DNA of 64,000 bases from Podospora bellae-mahoneyi. Taxonomy: Eukaryota > Ascomycota > Sordariomycetes > Sordariales > Podosporaceae. Location of the stretch: the NCBI RefSeq assembly GCF_035222275.1, contig NC_085884.1:1984001-2048000 (forward strand), given 5' to 3'. How positions within the stretch are numbered: the stretch's first letter is position 1; every line of letters starts with the position of its first letter. The translations under genes and the position numbers were made by a program. Below, piece by piece: positions 20,872-33,178 of the stretch. The notes beneath the pieces were generated by a model. The model worked only from the letters and a program-made list of their open reading frames with translations, had not been told where the DNA came from and ran no database searches.

Positions 20872-23689
20872 TCAAACGCCGTTCCGAGTGAACTGGGCCT
20901 GGTTGAATTGATAAATCATGTCCACAACTCCCACCTCTGCAGTCCCAGTACCCTCGATTGCGCTGTTGCCCCTGCTCAAGGTTCTGGCCGGTGATGTCTG
21001 CCAGGCCGATTCATCCATGCCATCTCCATGACCGTACACCTCTTCATCGTCGTGACGATTGACACTCTCCCTACCTCGTTCTTCATCTTCCAGAGACTCC
21101 TCGATGATGTTGCTTTCACCGGGGCGTCTGTTTTGCTGAACGCGGTGTGGATGCGAGGCCCGGCCCGGGTTCACAAGGTGCGATGGCGGCAAGTGATGCG
21201 GATCCAGGAGAATCGACGCCATGGGAGAAGGAGCCACCATACTTGGCCCAGGGCGCAGACCTTGGCCGGGAGCCCTGCTCATTGATCGAAACTCACTACG
21301 ATCCATCCGGGAAGTCTGCATGTCAGTACCAAGAGGCGGCGAGTTCAGACCAGGCCAGGCTGGCGGAGGGTGGAATTGATTCCGCATTCCTGGTGGGAGA
21401 TGTGATCCTGGGGCGCCCTTTGGGTTGAGAGCAAAGTTGCCATAATTCCCGATGAACCCGTAGTACGATGCTTCCATCTTCCCATGTTTGGCTGAGTAGT
21501 ACTCGTCGCGTACGTCACCACCATCACTCGGCTTCTTTGCGTTCGCCATGGCCTTCTTGAAATCGAATTCTGCAAAGGTGCACACATAGCCTAATCCGTC
21601 AATGTGAAGCGTGAACTCCCGGAAAAAGTCGATAATCTGGTCGCTGCACTTGGGAAGGCTGAAAAAAAGGACAAACGGCGTTGTCAGGATGCCCAAAATC
21701 TCCTCCAGAAAGATAACGATCTTGGGTTTGTATAACTCAGCAAACTCCAGCTTAATGTCATAACTGTGAAGTCTATCCTTCCAGTGGTCGGGTTCGTAGT
21801 GTGTGTACTCGATCACGTTGCGCATGGCATATTCCGGGTCGAAGACTGCATCGTCCTGAGACTGCATGCCGTGGGCAACCGCCCAGATACTACCAAAAAT
21901 GGCCGTGTAGAAGAGCACGGTGCGATCGGGTGTGATCTCGAAGCCGAGGAAAAGTTCAGGATCGAAAACAGATGCAATAGCCAACACGGTTGCCAACGCT
22001 CCCGAGACAAATGCGACGGACTTGGCTACCATCTCGGTCTTAACCTTTGGGAACTGATCCATATAATGCGTTGCAAAAGCTTTCGACATGTCCAGACGCT
22101 TTTGGAAAAGGTGTGGTAGCTCGTTGAACTCGCGAAATTTCCACTCGGCAAGGGGTGTATACGACCGAGATGACAATACAGACGGGTTCTTTTGGATTTC
22201 CTAACCAAGCTGTGAGCTCACACTGGCACAATTACACGCCCATCAAAGAACTAGTGACTTACATGATAGTACATCAAAAAGTAATAGATGACAAGATAGA
22301 GCGACACGAAAGGCGATAACACTAGAATCATGATGCCAGCAAACTGGAACCGTGAGCGCAGTTTCTCGCTTATCTCCCCTCTGCGGTCGGCTCGCAGGAA
22401 TTTCTGGTTGACCTGGCCCTTCTCGTCAAACACCATGTCGAGAACACTGAACATCAAAGTCCACTCCAGAGTACGAGAGAAATACTGCCGATTTCGCAGG
22501 AACGGCAGCGGAATAGTGAGGTTCAAAATGTCCTTGTTGAACAGGGCAATGAGATAGTTTTCACGTCTCATGATGCGATTCGCAATGTCGGACGCATCTA
22601 GCCTTTCTTTGGACTGGCTGCCGATGAAATGTCTTTGCAGCGGGGTCAAGGTGGTTGCCGTCTTTGAGTTCTGGTTACGTAGAGCCATTACGCGTGCCAC
22701 CACTTCTTGCCAGGTGATAGTCTGCATGTCGTGGTCCGGGATGTTGAGCAAATGTGTGTAAAAGTCACGGACATGAAATAGCCGGTGGAGGTCCAAGATA
22801 TACTGGATTGCCTTCCATATGAAGTAGAATGCAAAGAGCCAGAGGCCAAGATTCCACCACCCCGACATCTTTCTAGTGCACTGTGGAACGATGATCTGCG
22901 AGAGCTTCTGGCTTCCGCGGACAAGACTGTAGTCAACACATTGTGTGAGGAAGGTCAAGAGGACAGCTATGAAAGCCACGTTCCTACGTCATGTCAGCAA
23001 CGGTTTCTTCGTTTTGAGTCAGTTTCGTGAACGTACCCAAGATGCAGCACCCGTTCGGTTATTATCGCCTTGATACCACATCCCCTGTAATAATCGTAGA
23101 CCTCTTTGATAAACTTGTCGAGGTTCTGGACATTTGCCCATCTCCATTCCGCCATCTTCTTCGCATCGAGAGATGCGCTCCCAGAGAACAGAGAGCCCGG
23201 GGCGCCGTTACCCCGGTGACTCTGTGTGAATGGCTCATCGTTGTGGAGGGGTTGGTGGGCTTGAGTTGTTTCCCATTGTGCTCGCGCGTTGGATGAGCCG
23301 GGCATGGTATAGGCAGCTTGTCGACTCTGCTTTTTTTTGGGCTTCCCTGCTGGGTGAGCGCCTCGAGGTTCGACCAGGAGCGAGGGCGGAACATCGTTGT
23401 CGGCATCGTCGTCGTGCGCGAGCCACATCGACCGGTCATTTTGGTGCCCCAGTGGGACTTTCGACGCCGATGTCTTTCGTAAACCTGCTAGCGTCGCACG
23501 ACTATCATCAACGGTGACGCCCTCCACATGATCCAGATCATAGTCCTGGAAGTTGTGATTGAGGTTTTCTTCGTCAAGAAGCCCAGCTCGCGATCCCCCG
23601 TCATATCTTTCAGAGTCTTGTCCTCGAAGCTCTTCGTAGAATGACTGCCCCTGTGTGGTGGGCATCTTTGAAAACAGCTTCGGAGGCAT
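20872..23689 (-). CDS. ATG9: ATG9, autophagy lipid scramblase
   Basis: Multispanning membrane protein carried on Golgi-derived vesicles to the phagophore assembly site; known to scramble lipids during autophagosome growth with Atg2. Three exons (23689-23037, 22983-22263, 22200-20872) give 900 aa. Residues 1-190 are hydrophilic and acidic. The conserved core begins [20 protein letters not shown] and contains the membrane helices ([91 protein letters not shown]). Further family blocks are [54 protein letters not shown] and [23 protein letters not shown]. The C-terminal 230 residues are disordered and Pro/Ser-rich. It is head to head with COG6 over 659 bp. Confidence 0.97.
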
Positions 23690-24348
23690 CTTTTCGCCTC
23701 GGTTTTAAAGAATGAAGTCGCTCAGAGTGCCGGGTATCATGGGTTAACAAGATGGATTCACAGATTGTGAGGGAAAACGCTGATTAGAGGCGCTTCACTC
23801 AGAGTTGTGCGGACGAGGTGGACGAGGTGGACGAGGTGGACGAGGTGGACGAGGTGGACGAGGTGGACGTGGTGGGGGATCTGTTGACAAGACAAAAGCA
23901 GAAGAAGCTGATAAAGGGTAGGCAAGGTGCAGAAGCGGCACTATCACACCTTTCAAGGTAACGTGAGATCAGTCAGGCGATGCGGCCATCTGCCAGCCGC
24001 TTCTGTTTCTTGTCTTGAGAAGAAGCATGCGCAGCATAAGTTTTCTACAACCACCAGTGCAGAAGGTTGGCGTTTGGTTGCCTTGAACCTTCCTGGTCAG
24101 CTGCCGCGCCAGAATGACGACGGATGGGGTCTGATTGGGAAGGCGGTGTGTTGTGAGAGGAATGCCAAGGCCCTTATCGCTTATCAACCTCTAGCATGCC
24201 ACCATGCCAGCATGGCGATACAGCTTCCCCCCTGTAATTCAATACTTCATACATCATACCTTAACGAGCTCCTGAAGGTAGATGCTGTTCTCAGCATCGT
24301 GCCTCGCCAACCTCCCTTTTTCCAAGTCACCACTCCGGGCTGCTTCGA
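23690..24348. promoter_or_regulatory. Bidirectional promoter region, ATG9 and COG6
   Basis: 659 bp between the ATG9 start (minus) and COG6 start (plus). It contains the six-copy 9-bp repeat described separately. No long coding frame with family features. Whether one promoter serves both genes cannot be told from sequence. Confidence 0.55.
23815..23868 (+). repeat. Six tandem copies of GAGGTGGAC
   Basis: Perfect 9-bp direct repeats at 23815, 23824, 23833, 23842, 23851 and 23860, followed by a degenerate copy. It sits about 125-180 bp upstream of the ATG9 start and about 480-530 bp upstream of COG6. Confidence 0.97.
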
Positions 24349-26466
24349 ATGGCTTCTTCAGGCTCCGCGTCAACTGCTTCATTAGCAGCAAAGACCCCAA
24401 GCCCTCTTTCATCAAAAGTCACCAGCGTTCTGTCATCTTCCTATGCAGACACCGAGTTTCGAGAGGCACTTGCTTTATTAGATGAACGGGGTGTCCTCAA
24501 CACACCCGACACTCGACGCCAGCTTCGTCTGGACCTGCAAAAGGAGGTGATAGATAGCAATGGCGAAATCATCGCTGAATTCTCCAAGGTTTCCGAGGTA
24601 GGTTTTCTGGTAGATCAACATCAAGTGATTTCGACTTACAGACTGGTTGACATTGATTTACAGCAACTTCGGCGTATTGGTGCCACCATTGGCAGACTCA
24701 ATGAGAGTTTCAATGAGATGAAAAGAGAGATCGGTACCGCTCATCAGGCAACATCGTCTAGTCTAGGGGAAGCCTCGCGTCTCATGATTCAGAAGCAACA
24801 AGTTGAGCAAAAACAGACTCTTCTCAAAGCCTTCAAGGGCAATTTCATCCTTTCCGACGATGAGGCGGCTGCTCTCACGCTCATGTCAGAACCAGTCAAT
24901 GACCTCTATTTTGCTACCCTCGCAAAAGCAAAAAAGATTACCAAAGACTGTGAGTTACTTCTCGGGTTTGAGAATCAGACTTTGGGCTTGGAGGTGATGG
25001 AACTGGCTTCAAAAAATCTCAACCTGGGCTTCCAGAAGCTGTACAAGTGGGTACAGAAGGAGTTCAAGACGTTGAATCTTGAAAGCCCACAAATTGGCTC
25101 ATCAATCCGGCGAGCTCTTCGAGTGTTGGCCGAAAGACCTACACTGTTTCAAAACTGTTTGGATTATTTTGCAGAAGCTCGCGAACATATCCTGTCCGAC
25201 TCGTTCTACACAGCATTAACCGGGAGCTCGGCATCTGGCGTGGAGAACACCTCGACCAAACCCATCGAGTTAGCGGCGCACGACACCTTGAGATATGTAG
25301 GAGACATGCTTGCTTGGGTGCATTCAGCAGCTGTGAGCGAGCGAGAGGCACTGGAAGGTCTCTTCATTGGAGAGGCCGAGGAGATTAAGAAGGGCATCCA
25401 AGCCGGCAGAGAGAACGAAATATGGCGACTGGCGGACGAGGAGGGTGATGGTGCAAGGGATTTTGATGCTGTTAAGACATTGAACGATCTGGTTGACCGA
25501 GACGTCTCCGGAGCAGTCCGCATATTACGACAGCGGGTCGAACAGGTCATCCAGACAAACGAGGAAACAATCCTTGCATACAAACTCGTCAATCTGCTCA
25601 ATTTCTACAAAAGCATGTTTTCAAAACTGCTGGGTCCTGGCTCGAGTTTGGTGGATTCTCTTGGGTTACTGGAGGCTGAAGCCCTACGGCAGTTTCGGTC
25701 GCTGGCTCGTGACCACGTTGCGGCTCTCCAGGGGGATTTCGTCCAGACTCCTACAGAACTTCGACCCCCAGAGTTTTTGTTTGAGGCGTTGGAGCAGCTG
25801 TCTGCCATTATGAAGACATACGAAACCTCACTCGCTTCATCTGCTGAAAAGGAAGCAGATTTTGAAACTATCATGGTGGAGGCCTTCGACCCATTTATGT
25901 CAGGTTGCGCAACCATGGCGCAGACATTACAGCCCCCCTCTGACTCCGTCTTCCTCGTCAACTGTTTTCTCACAGCTCTGAATTCGCTGGCGCCCTTTGA
26001 GTTCACGCCCACACGAACAACTCAGTTGCAGGCCAAATTTGAAACTGAGCGGTCACACCTTGTGGAAAGCCAGTATGTATTTTTCCGTAAGGAATCCGGC
26101 TTAGATGCACTCATCACAGCACTCAGTATCTTGGGCAATGGAGCAGAAGACGTGGAGAAGGTGCCGTTGCTTGAGGCGGCCCAAGCACCTGCACTGACAC
26201 AGGCTGGACAATTGCTTGATGATTTCCTACCCTCGGCGCTGATGGATGCCATGGAGAATCTCAAGCACTTGCAGGATTCCAAACTGGTCCAGCAAATCAC
26301 CGAAGAGGCTGCCGAGAGGTTCTGTGTCGACTTCGAGCAGGTGGAAGAGAAGTTGATGTTGGCAGATGAGCTGGCCGAACAGAAGCAGGGCGACGCTGAC
26401 GAGCTTCAAAGCTTACGGGCATTATTTCCGAGAACTTCTGGGGAGATTCGTGTCCTGTTGTCGTAG
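24349..26466 (+). CDS. COG6: COG6, conserved oligomeric Golgi complex subunit
   Basis: Lobe B subunit of the COG tether, which captures retrograde vesicles at the Golgi. Two exons (24349-24597, 24664-26466) give 683 aa. The family pattern is visible from [27 protein letters not shown] through [15 protein letters not shown], the predicted N-terminal coiled coil [39 protein letters not shown], and [17 protein letters not shown]-like text ([18 protein letters not shown]), into the helical C-terminal half. The intron 24598-24663 is 66 nt, has GTAGGT...TTGAC...CAG signals, and is both a multiple of three and free of stops. Removing it restores the family-typical junction FSKVSE/QLRRIG; if retained it would add 22 residues. 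Confidence 0.95.
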   Translation: MASSGSASTASLAAKTPSPLSSKVTSVLSSSYADTEFREALALLDERGVLNTPDTRRQLRLDLQKEVIDSNGEIIAEFSKVSEVGFLVDQHQVISTYRLVDIDLQQLRRIGATIGRLNESFNEMKREIGTAHQATSSSLGEASRLMIQKQQVEQKQTLLKAFKGNFILSDDEAAALTLMSEPVNDLYFATLAKAKKITKDCELLLGFENQTLGLEVMELASKNLNLGFQKLYKWVQKEFKTLNLESPQIGSSIRRALRVLAERPTLFQNCLDYFAEAREHILSDSFYTALTGSSASGVENTSTKPIELAAHDTLRYVGDMLAWVHSAAVSEREALEGLFIGEAEEIKKGIQAGRENEIWRLADEEGDGARDFDAVKTLNDLVDRDVSGAVRILRQRVEQVIQTNEETILAYKLVNLLNFYKSMFSKLLGPGSSLVDSLGLLEAEALRQFRSLARDHVAALQGDFVQTPTELRPPEFLFEALEQLSAIMKTYETSLASSAEKEADFETIMVEAFDPFMSGCATMAQTLQPPSDSVFLVNCFLTALNSLAPFEFTPTRTTQLQAKFETERSHLVESQYVFFRKESGLDALITALSILGNGAEDVEKVPLLEAAQAPALTQAGQLLDDFLPSALMDAMENLKHLQDSKLVQQITEEAAERFCVDFEQVEEKLMLADELAEQKQGDADELQSLRALFPRTSGEIRVLLS

Positions 26467-27028
26467 CTGATTTAGTGTCGTTGCAAGCTGTTCGTAGTCC
26501 GGGGAAATTGATGGATAGGAAAATTTCACTTCCACTAATACATCATCTTGGATGATTGATGTTGCCCAAATAATATGTTGCCCAAATATGATGTTGCCCA
26601 AATAGGACGTTGTGGGGCACTGTAACCGTAGATTGGCTTCCCAACGTCGACGTCACCGCCCCGCCGTTCTGTTATCGCTCCGATAAACAGCCCTACCGCG
26701 CGTCCGGTGCTTGGTACCAGTCGGCGACCCCTGCCTCTCCCCGTTATCGACAAGCTCCAGCCCACTGCAACCCACTGCAAGCACGGCCTCCGATTGCGAC
26801 TTACCTTGCGGACATTCCGTCCAGACTTGTTCAGCCTGGCGATCTGAATCTCGAGTTCCTAGTCGAAACCGCATTGATGAATCTACAGCACATGCATACG
26901 ACGACATCGTAAATCTCCCGGAGCCATTGGCCAGCCGAAACCCGGCCGACTCCCACCCACATTTCTCTTCCCTCTCGCTGCGAATCCGTACACCCGCAAC
27001 GGAATGTCCTCATTCACCACACACCACC
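26467..27028. other. Intergenic, COG6 3' flank and AAA ATPase promoter
   Basis: 562 bp. Holds a short tandem repeat of TGTTGCCCAAATA (next entry) just after COG6, then the promoter and leader of the AAA ATPase gene. No other coding signal. Confidence 0.5.
26560..26604 (+). repeat. Three copies of TGTTGCCCAAATA at 16-bp spacing
   Basis: Perfect 13-mers at 26560-26572, 26576-26588 and 26592-26604, separated by three variable bases. Lies about 95 bp after the COG6 stop. Confidence 0.93.
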
Positions 27029-29686
27029 ATGTTTGGCAGTAGAACAGCCAGTTCTGCCATGTCCATTCTGCAGAAGACGTACGATGAGAGTTACCTGACA
27101 TGTTCTACCGCCGTGTACTATGAGAGCCAGGTAGCCCCAATCCATCCTCCTTTCCGGCGTGCTTGGTAGACGGCCACTGACGTATGTTATAAAATCAGGG
27201 CAACGAGGACGAGGCTATGCGATGTTGGCGACAGGCCCTAGAACAACTATATGACCCTCACGCGAACAGAATACTCCCCAATTTCAACCCTCGCTCCGAG
27301 ACGGAGAAGGCGCTGGTCGAGAGTCTTCGTCAGTTGGAACTGCAGTGTAAGGAGCGGATTGACCTCCTCGAAGCCCTTCGTCTTTCTCGTCTGTCGGCCC
27401 CTGAGCATGACTCGCTGTCTTCCAGCAGCAGGCCCAGCAAATCATCATCCGACTCCCATGATGGCGGGATATCTGGGCAACAGGACGGAGGTTGGATCGG
27501 GAATGGTACCATCCCTGCCGTTAACTACACCGACTTATCACGACCAAATACTTTGAGGCGGCTTTCTTCACAAAACAGGACATCCTCCTCAGAACAGGCT
27601 GTTGCAAGCAGCCGCGGACCACAACACGGAAGCATGCCGCCACCCCTCCCTGCTCGAAAACCGCTGCCATCGACAGCCTCGATACCGTCGCCCGAAAGAA
27701 AGCCCTCGAGAACGTCTAGCCCTGAACGACACACAATGCGCACCACGCTACGTACGGGCACAAGGGACAAGACACCGAAAGCGACACTGCGACGACAGCC
27801 ACCAAAATCGTCAGAGGTCCCAGTACCAAGCAAGGCGGCTACCCTAGCCTGGGGCACCTTGGGCCAACGAGAGAGCCTGGACCAGCCATCAGGAAGCAGC
27901 CCCATTTCATGTCCAGCTCCGAACACTCCTACTGTCCCTGAACAGTCACGCAGGAGCCTTGAGCTATCCAAACGGCTTTGGGACAGCAACTCAAGAAGAC
28001 TGGTGACGCCTCGAACGAGGAGTCCGAACAAAGACACCGATAGTGCGCCTGCCACAGACCCGCGGCGCTCTGGAGAGTACCCCTTTTCACGAGCGTCATC
28101 GATTTCAATCAGTGCAGCTTCAACCGCTCTGAACGCTTTGGCTCTCAAGGAAAGTAGTGATCGTCGTTCGCCGGAAAGAGAGCATATCACGAGGCTGAGG
28201 ACCGCGCCGCCTGAAACTCCGCGAAGTAGGGCGCAGAGGGACATTTTGAACAATGACTCCAATATGGGCGAAGGATTACCGGATAAACCGCTAACTAGGA
28301 AAACATCGCTGGATTCCGCTACCGTCTCTCGCAGGTCTGCGGGTGCTTCACTCTCAGCGGCGCGAATCAAGTCCACGCCAACTAGATCTGGTAACAAGAG
28401 GAAAACTCCACAGTTGGGAAACAACAGTGATAGGGCCCGACCAAGGAGAAGCTCCTCACCTGTGCTATCCGAGAGCTCTTCTTCTTCGTTCGAAACCCCT
28501 GCACGGCGACCGTCTGGACAACACAAGCGTTCGACATTGGAGCGACAGAGAGAAGCTTCACTTATCGTGGACTCGATCATTCAGCCATCGGAAAGCTCTG
28601 AAGACGACGAGCCCACCAAGGAAGTCAAGTCATGGAAAAAGCGCAAGGCGGAGCTCCTCAAGAAACTGCCGCCTGGGGTGGATGAACACGCCGCAAAGCA
28701 GATTCTAAACGAGATCGTCATCCAAGGGGACGAGGTACACTGGAGTGACATTGCGGGGCTCGAAATAGCCAAAAATGCTCTTCGTGAGACTGTTGTTTAT
28801 CCGTTTTTGCGGCCGGATTTGTTTATGGGCCTGCGTGAACCGGCGAGAGGAATGCTCTTGTTTGGGCCTCCTGGTACCGGAAAGACGATGCTGGCGAGAG
28901 CCGTGGCCACTGAGAGCAAGTCAACCTTCTTCTCCATATCCGCCAGCAGCCTGACCAGTAAATATCTGGGGGAATCCGAGAAGCTCGTCAGGGCGCTCTT
29001 CAGTTTGGCAAAGGTACTGGCACCGAGCATCATTTTCGTGGATGAAATCGATTCGCTTCTCTCGCAGCGATCAGGTTCAGGTGAGCATGAGGCCACAAGA
29101 CGAATCAAGACGGAATTCTTGATTCAGTGGAGTGATCTCCAGCGCGCGGCTGCGGGAAGGGAGGTTGGCGAACGAGACAAGGAAAGAGGTGATGCAAATA
29201 GAGTGCTGGTTCTGGCTGCAACCAATCTGCCATGGGCAATTGACGAGGCAGCGAGACGACGGTTTGTCAGGCGGCAGTATATACCACTGCCTGAGGCGGA
29301 AACGCGGGCGGTGCAGCTGAAGACGCTGCTAAAACAGCAGACACACACACTGAGTTATGAAGACATCAACACATTAGTTGCGTTGACAGACGGTAAGCTG
29401 GCCCTAATCCTATACGCTATCTGTTTGGTTTTGAACCTGTTGCTGATGCGTCATATCCCAAACAGGCTTCTCGGGCTCGGATATCACAGCATTGGCAAAA
29501 GATGCTGCGATGGGCCCTCTCAGATCTCTTGGAGACGCCTTACTGCACATGACAGAGAATGATATACGGCCGATTGGACTGTCCGATTTTATTGCCAGCT
29601 TGGCCACTATCAGACCAAGTGTGAGCAAAGCGGGCCTAAAGGAATACGAAGACTGGGCGAGGGAGTTTGGAGAGCGTGGTGGATGA
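27029..29686 (+). CDS. MIT-domain AAA ATPase of the Sap1/Yta6/spastin type
   Basis: Meiotic-clade AAA ATPase. Three exons (27029-27130, 27199-29392, 29466-29686) give 838 aa. Residues about 10-75 resemble a MIT helical bundle ([29 protein letters not shown]). Residues 80-490 are Ser/Arg-rich and disordered. The AAA module starts near 520 ([27 protein letters not shown]), with Walker A GPPGTGKT at 590-597, pore loop [15 protein letters not shown], Walker B IIFVDEID near 645, the sensor-1 AATN and the arginine-finger region [16 protein letters not shown]. The C-terminal helix [25 protein letters not shown] is the usual Vps4/spastin-clade ending. Yeast Sap1 and Yta6 are the closest named fungal relatives; microtubule severing, as in animal spastin and fidgetin, is not established for fungi. 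The ATG at 27029 gives a compact MIT start. Confidence 0.92.
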
Positions 29687-30176
29687 GAAAGTCCCCTTTG
29701 GGCCAATAGAAGCATACACTTTACATGTCGACGCGAGCCTGGAGACTTTTGCTTATCTGTTTTTTTAAAAGCATAGCTCAGGAGTTCATAGGGGGTTTGT
29801 TGCTTTGGTTGGTTGGTTAGTTGGGGGCCAGGCAAGAACATAAACAAAGCAGCCATCTGCTCGTTAGGAAATAACACGAGTTCCCCTAAGCATACTTCCA
29901 CAACATGGGGAGACATTATCTCCTGTCGAGCGATTGACTCTGTCAGCCTTTGTCATGTTTCTGATGCCTAGTATTTCCACTCTTTGGTATATCTTGATGC
30001 TACAAACCTCCACCCAATATTGTATATATGTACACATGCATATGGACCATTCATGTTTCTTCCTGAAATCGTACACCTTTTGACAGAGCCTAAAACCCAG
30101 ACTCCGTCTCCCAATGCCTACTATCCGATGCACCCACCACACTCCCTGACAATAACCCCAAGTCTTTTCATTTTCA
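29687..30176. other. Convergent intergenic, AAA ATPase and uS17m
   Basis: 490 bp between converging genes. AT-rich, with no supported coding sequence. Confidence 0.5.
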
Positions 30177-30831
30177 TTACGTTTGCTTGGACAACCACCC
30201 GTACTTCTTCTTCGTCCTCGACTCGAGGATCAACGTCAGCGTCTTCAGCTCCTTCTCCACCTCGGCAGCTTCCGCCTTTACAAATTGCAGAGACCTCTCC
30301 GTCTTTTCGGCGACGTCCTTCAGGCTCTTCCTCACCTCCTTTGCTTCTTTCTTGACCACCCTTTGCCTCACGAGCTCTTCGGCGGAGGGGATTGGGGGGC
30401 GGGCCGAGATGGGAAGGCCGGCGCCGGGGGCGATGATGTGCTTGACTACGTGGCGCTTGGACTTGGAGGTGCGCCAGCCGGGGCTGATGGCGACGACGTC
30501 GCCCTGGCGGAGGGAGTTGGCGGGGTCGTGGACGAGATAGGTTTTCGGGTCGTCGAAGTGCTGGTGGTGGTGAAGGAGGGGGAGTAGGTTAGTACAAGTA
30601 AGAGGTGAATGGGTCGGTGTTTAGTGGGGTTGAGAAGGAGGAGGAGGAGGGAGGAGGGAGGGGGAGTGGTTTGGTCGTATATGGTACCTTCTTGAGGAAG
30701 TTATTCCACTTTAGCCCTCCCACGCGCACTTTGACCGTCTTGTCGATCAGCCCTGCGGTGACGACTACGCCGTGAATCTCCCGCATGGAGTTCAGCTGGG
30801 CGAGGTTCTTGGCTATTGAGGAGGAGGCCAT
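30177..30831 (-). CDS. MRPS17: Mitochondrial small ribosomal subunit protein uS17m
   Basis: Two exons (30831-30688, 30560-30177), 175 aa. The OB-fold S17 core is clear: REIHGVVVTAGLIDKTVKVRVGG, FLKK/HFDDPKTYLVHDP, SLRQGDVVAISPGWRTSKSKRHVVKHIIAP. A long basic/acidic helical extension follows (EELVRQRVVKKEAKEVRKSL...), typical of the fungal mitochondrial form rather than the shorter bacterial or cytosolic protein. Expected to bind small-subunit rRNA in mitochondrial ribosomes. The intron (30561-30687, 127 nt) is polypyrimidine-rich on the coding strand. An ATG further upstream at 30879 in frame would add 16 residues; the inner start is preferred because it gives MASSSIAKNLAQLNSMRE. Confidence 0.93.
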
Positions 30832-31531
30832 CTTGATATGTGTGCTGATGTGTGCGTGTCTGTGGCCCCCAAAAGCCAATTGCTTTTCTCCAAGTTTCCT
30901 CCTCCTTTTGGTTTGGCGACCTCTTCAACGTCTCGGTTCTCGGGTACTCTTGTTGTGGGGGATCTGAGCCGGTGGTTCGGGAATTTGGCGGGTTGGCGGA
31001 GTCGCAGCAGCTCAGAGTTCGCAAAATGAGGCTGTCGTCTCCCAAAATTTTGGAGGCTGCACTACCAAAAGCCGGAGTGGACGTTGAGATGGACCGGGGT
31101 TAGGCGAACCACCGTGCGGGTCATTCCTGTAAAGATGCCCGCCAGCCTGTGTGCCAAGACTTTCCTTCTGCACTGTGGACGAAAGCTCAGCCTTGTGCGC
31201 TCTGTGCCCCTGTTTCTCTCAATTGAAAGGGTGAATGCAAACATCGAGATTACATCGCCAAAGATAGAGCACAAGCTCGCCCCAACACATATTCCCATAA
31301 AACACAGCAGTTAAAAATTAGAATTATTGTAGCTATCTTGCGCAGTGCACTAGGAAAACGCCTTGTCCCGTTGATGCCATTGTAGAAAAAGTGTATGCTT
31401 AGTTGTCCCCTCGTTACCATAAATTCGTGATTGCAAACAGCTCCCCTAATCCAAAATCCCACACCTTTATTGCAACTCCCATGAGGGTAAGTATCCAACA
31501 CCCCTCAAGTTACCGATTGAGCTGCAGCTGG
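30832..31531. other. Intergenic, uS17m promoter and LDB17 3' flank
   Basis: 700 bp. The half near uS17m is its promoter and leader; the half near LDB17 is AT-richer. No gene supported. Confidence 0.5.
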
Positions 31532-33178
31532 TCAAGAAACCGGTGCAGGGCCAATCGGTGATGGCGTTTCGGACGGCGTCCGAACCTCAGCGCCAACTGC
31601 GGCTATAATTTTGGCCCTCCTTCGTGGTGGCGGGAGTTTCGGTGGCATCTTTTTCTGACCAGCCCCATTGACGTGCAAGTGAGGTACAGGCACCGGTGGA
31701 TGAACGACAGGAACCCCGTGCTTATGTCGGGGCACTTCTGGTAGTGATTTCTGCGCCCTCAGAGTCCTAGGTGGCGGCGGTCTAGGTGGGCTGCCTCCAT
31801 GCTCGGATTTGCCCTTGGCCTGCGCTGCCATATCCGACTTGCGACTAGGTGTCTTCACTCCGGGTTTCTCGGACACTTTGGCGATAACACTCACGGCACT
31901 ACCGGTTTGTGACAGCGAGAGGCTGCCGATTGGACTGAGTGACGGATTTTCCGGCTCTTCTTCAGCCAGCCATGGGGTGCTGGCTACTCTGTCGAGCAGG
32001 CGTATTGTTGTCGGTTCGGGAGGCATAAAGTGCGCATTGCCGGTGCCTCGCAGGATGTCGATGAGACTGAGAATCTGACCCCTTTTGTAATGAGGCGGTT
32101 TGCTGAGTTGAGTATGAGCGAGCAAAGGGGCAAGTACCCTTAAGTAAGTGTGTCTCAAAATGTCCATCTCGCTCGGCAAATCAAGCAAGTTCCGTATGAT
32201 GACATCCAGCAGCACATGGAGATCATTTGTGTAAAAATACTCGTACGTCGCAGATGTGGTAAAAAGCAGGTACAGCAGTTTGAGAATGAGCAGCTGCTGA
32301 GAGGTCTCTGTTTCTCGGTTGAGAAGCAGTATGATATTCTCTCCAAAGGTTCGATAGGAATCTCCATGAACCCCAAGAAGTTTGATGACGCGATTGGTGG
32401 TGGGCGAGATGGATGATGGTTCTGTCGCTGCTGATGTCGCTGCCACCATGTACTGTTCATTCAACACCAGCTGAAAGGCAGTTAGCGATAAAATTCCCAG
32501 AGCGATGAAATTCGGTAGCACTTACCAAAACCCGAATAACAGAATAGTGGTAAGGATCATTGGCGTCATCGGCTAGGGCTTCGATGAGTTGGAAGAGATA
32601 CGTGACGAAGCCATCGTCAATTTGCATTAAATCCTCGTCCCGTAGCCGTTCAATGCGGGACATCTCATACATCAGCTGTAACAGAAGCCGATGTAATCGG
32701 GAATCCTTTCCCCCACATCCCTTGATCAACTCCAGCAACCGCACAAAGCACCCTTCCTTGATCATTTGTCTGAAGGTCTCCTCCTCGGCGCGGCCGTCAG
32801 AGAGGAGAAAGTTGGCAATAACGTGGAGCGGCGCATACTCATCCTCCTGAAGCAGACTGTATATGATTTGGGTTCGCACATAGTCCTTATTGGCAGAAAA
32901 CAGCGGGCTGTGTATTAACTGCTCGGAACAATTCGCAATCTCGTCCTCGTCGTCGAGGTATTCGTCCCGGGCCTTGGAAACCAAATCAAGCCATGAGCGC
33001 AAGGCGTTATCGAGAAGCTCGTAAGAATCGCATGGTGCCGAGAGGATCTGATTCAAGGCTGCAAAGATGGATCGCAATTAGCATGTTGTGTCTTGGATCG
33101 AGCTGCCGTGCATTCTTCTTTACCTGCCCAGAATTGCTGCTCATTCTCAGCAGTCCAAGTGCCTTGGACATCGGCCAT
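31532..33178 (-). CDS. LDB17: Ldb17/SPIN90-family endocytic actin regulator
   Basis: Cortical actin-patch protein; yeast Ldb17 and its animal relative SPIN90/DIP activate or shape Arp2/3-driven actin at endocytic sites. Three exons (33178-33124, 33058-32526, 32470-31532) give 508 aa. The start is at [24 protein letters not shown]. Residues about 20-370 form the leucine-rich armadillo-like domain ([101 protein letters not shown]). The C-terminus holds SH3-binding proline motifs ([33 protein letters not shown]), the expected docking sites for endocytic SH3 proteins such as Sla1 or Bzz1. Confidence 0.93.

Noticed and set aside
27525-28580. 351-codon antisense frame inside the AAA ATPase gene
   Set aside because: Opposite the disordered Ser/Arg-rich region of a well supported gene; no family content.
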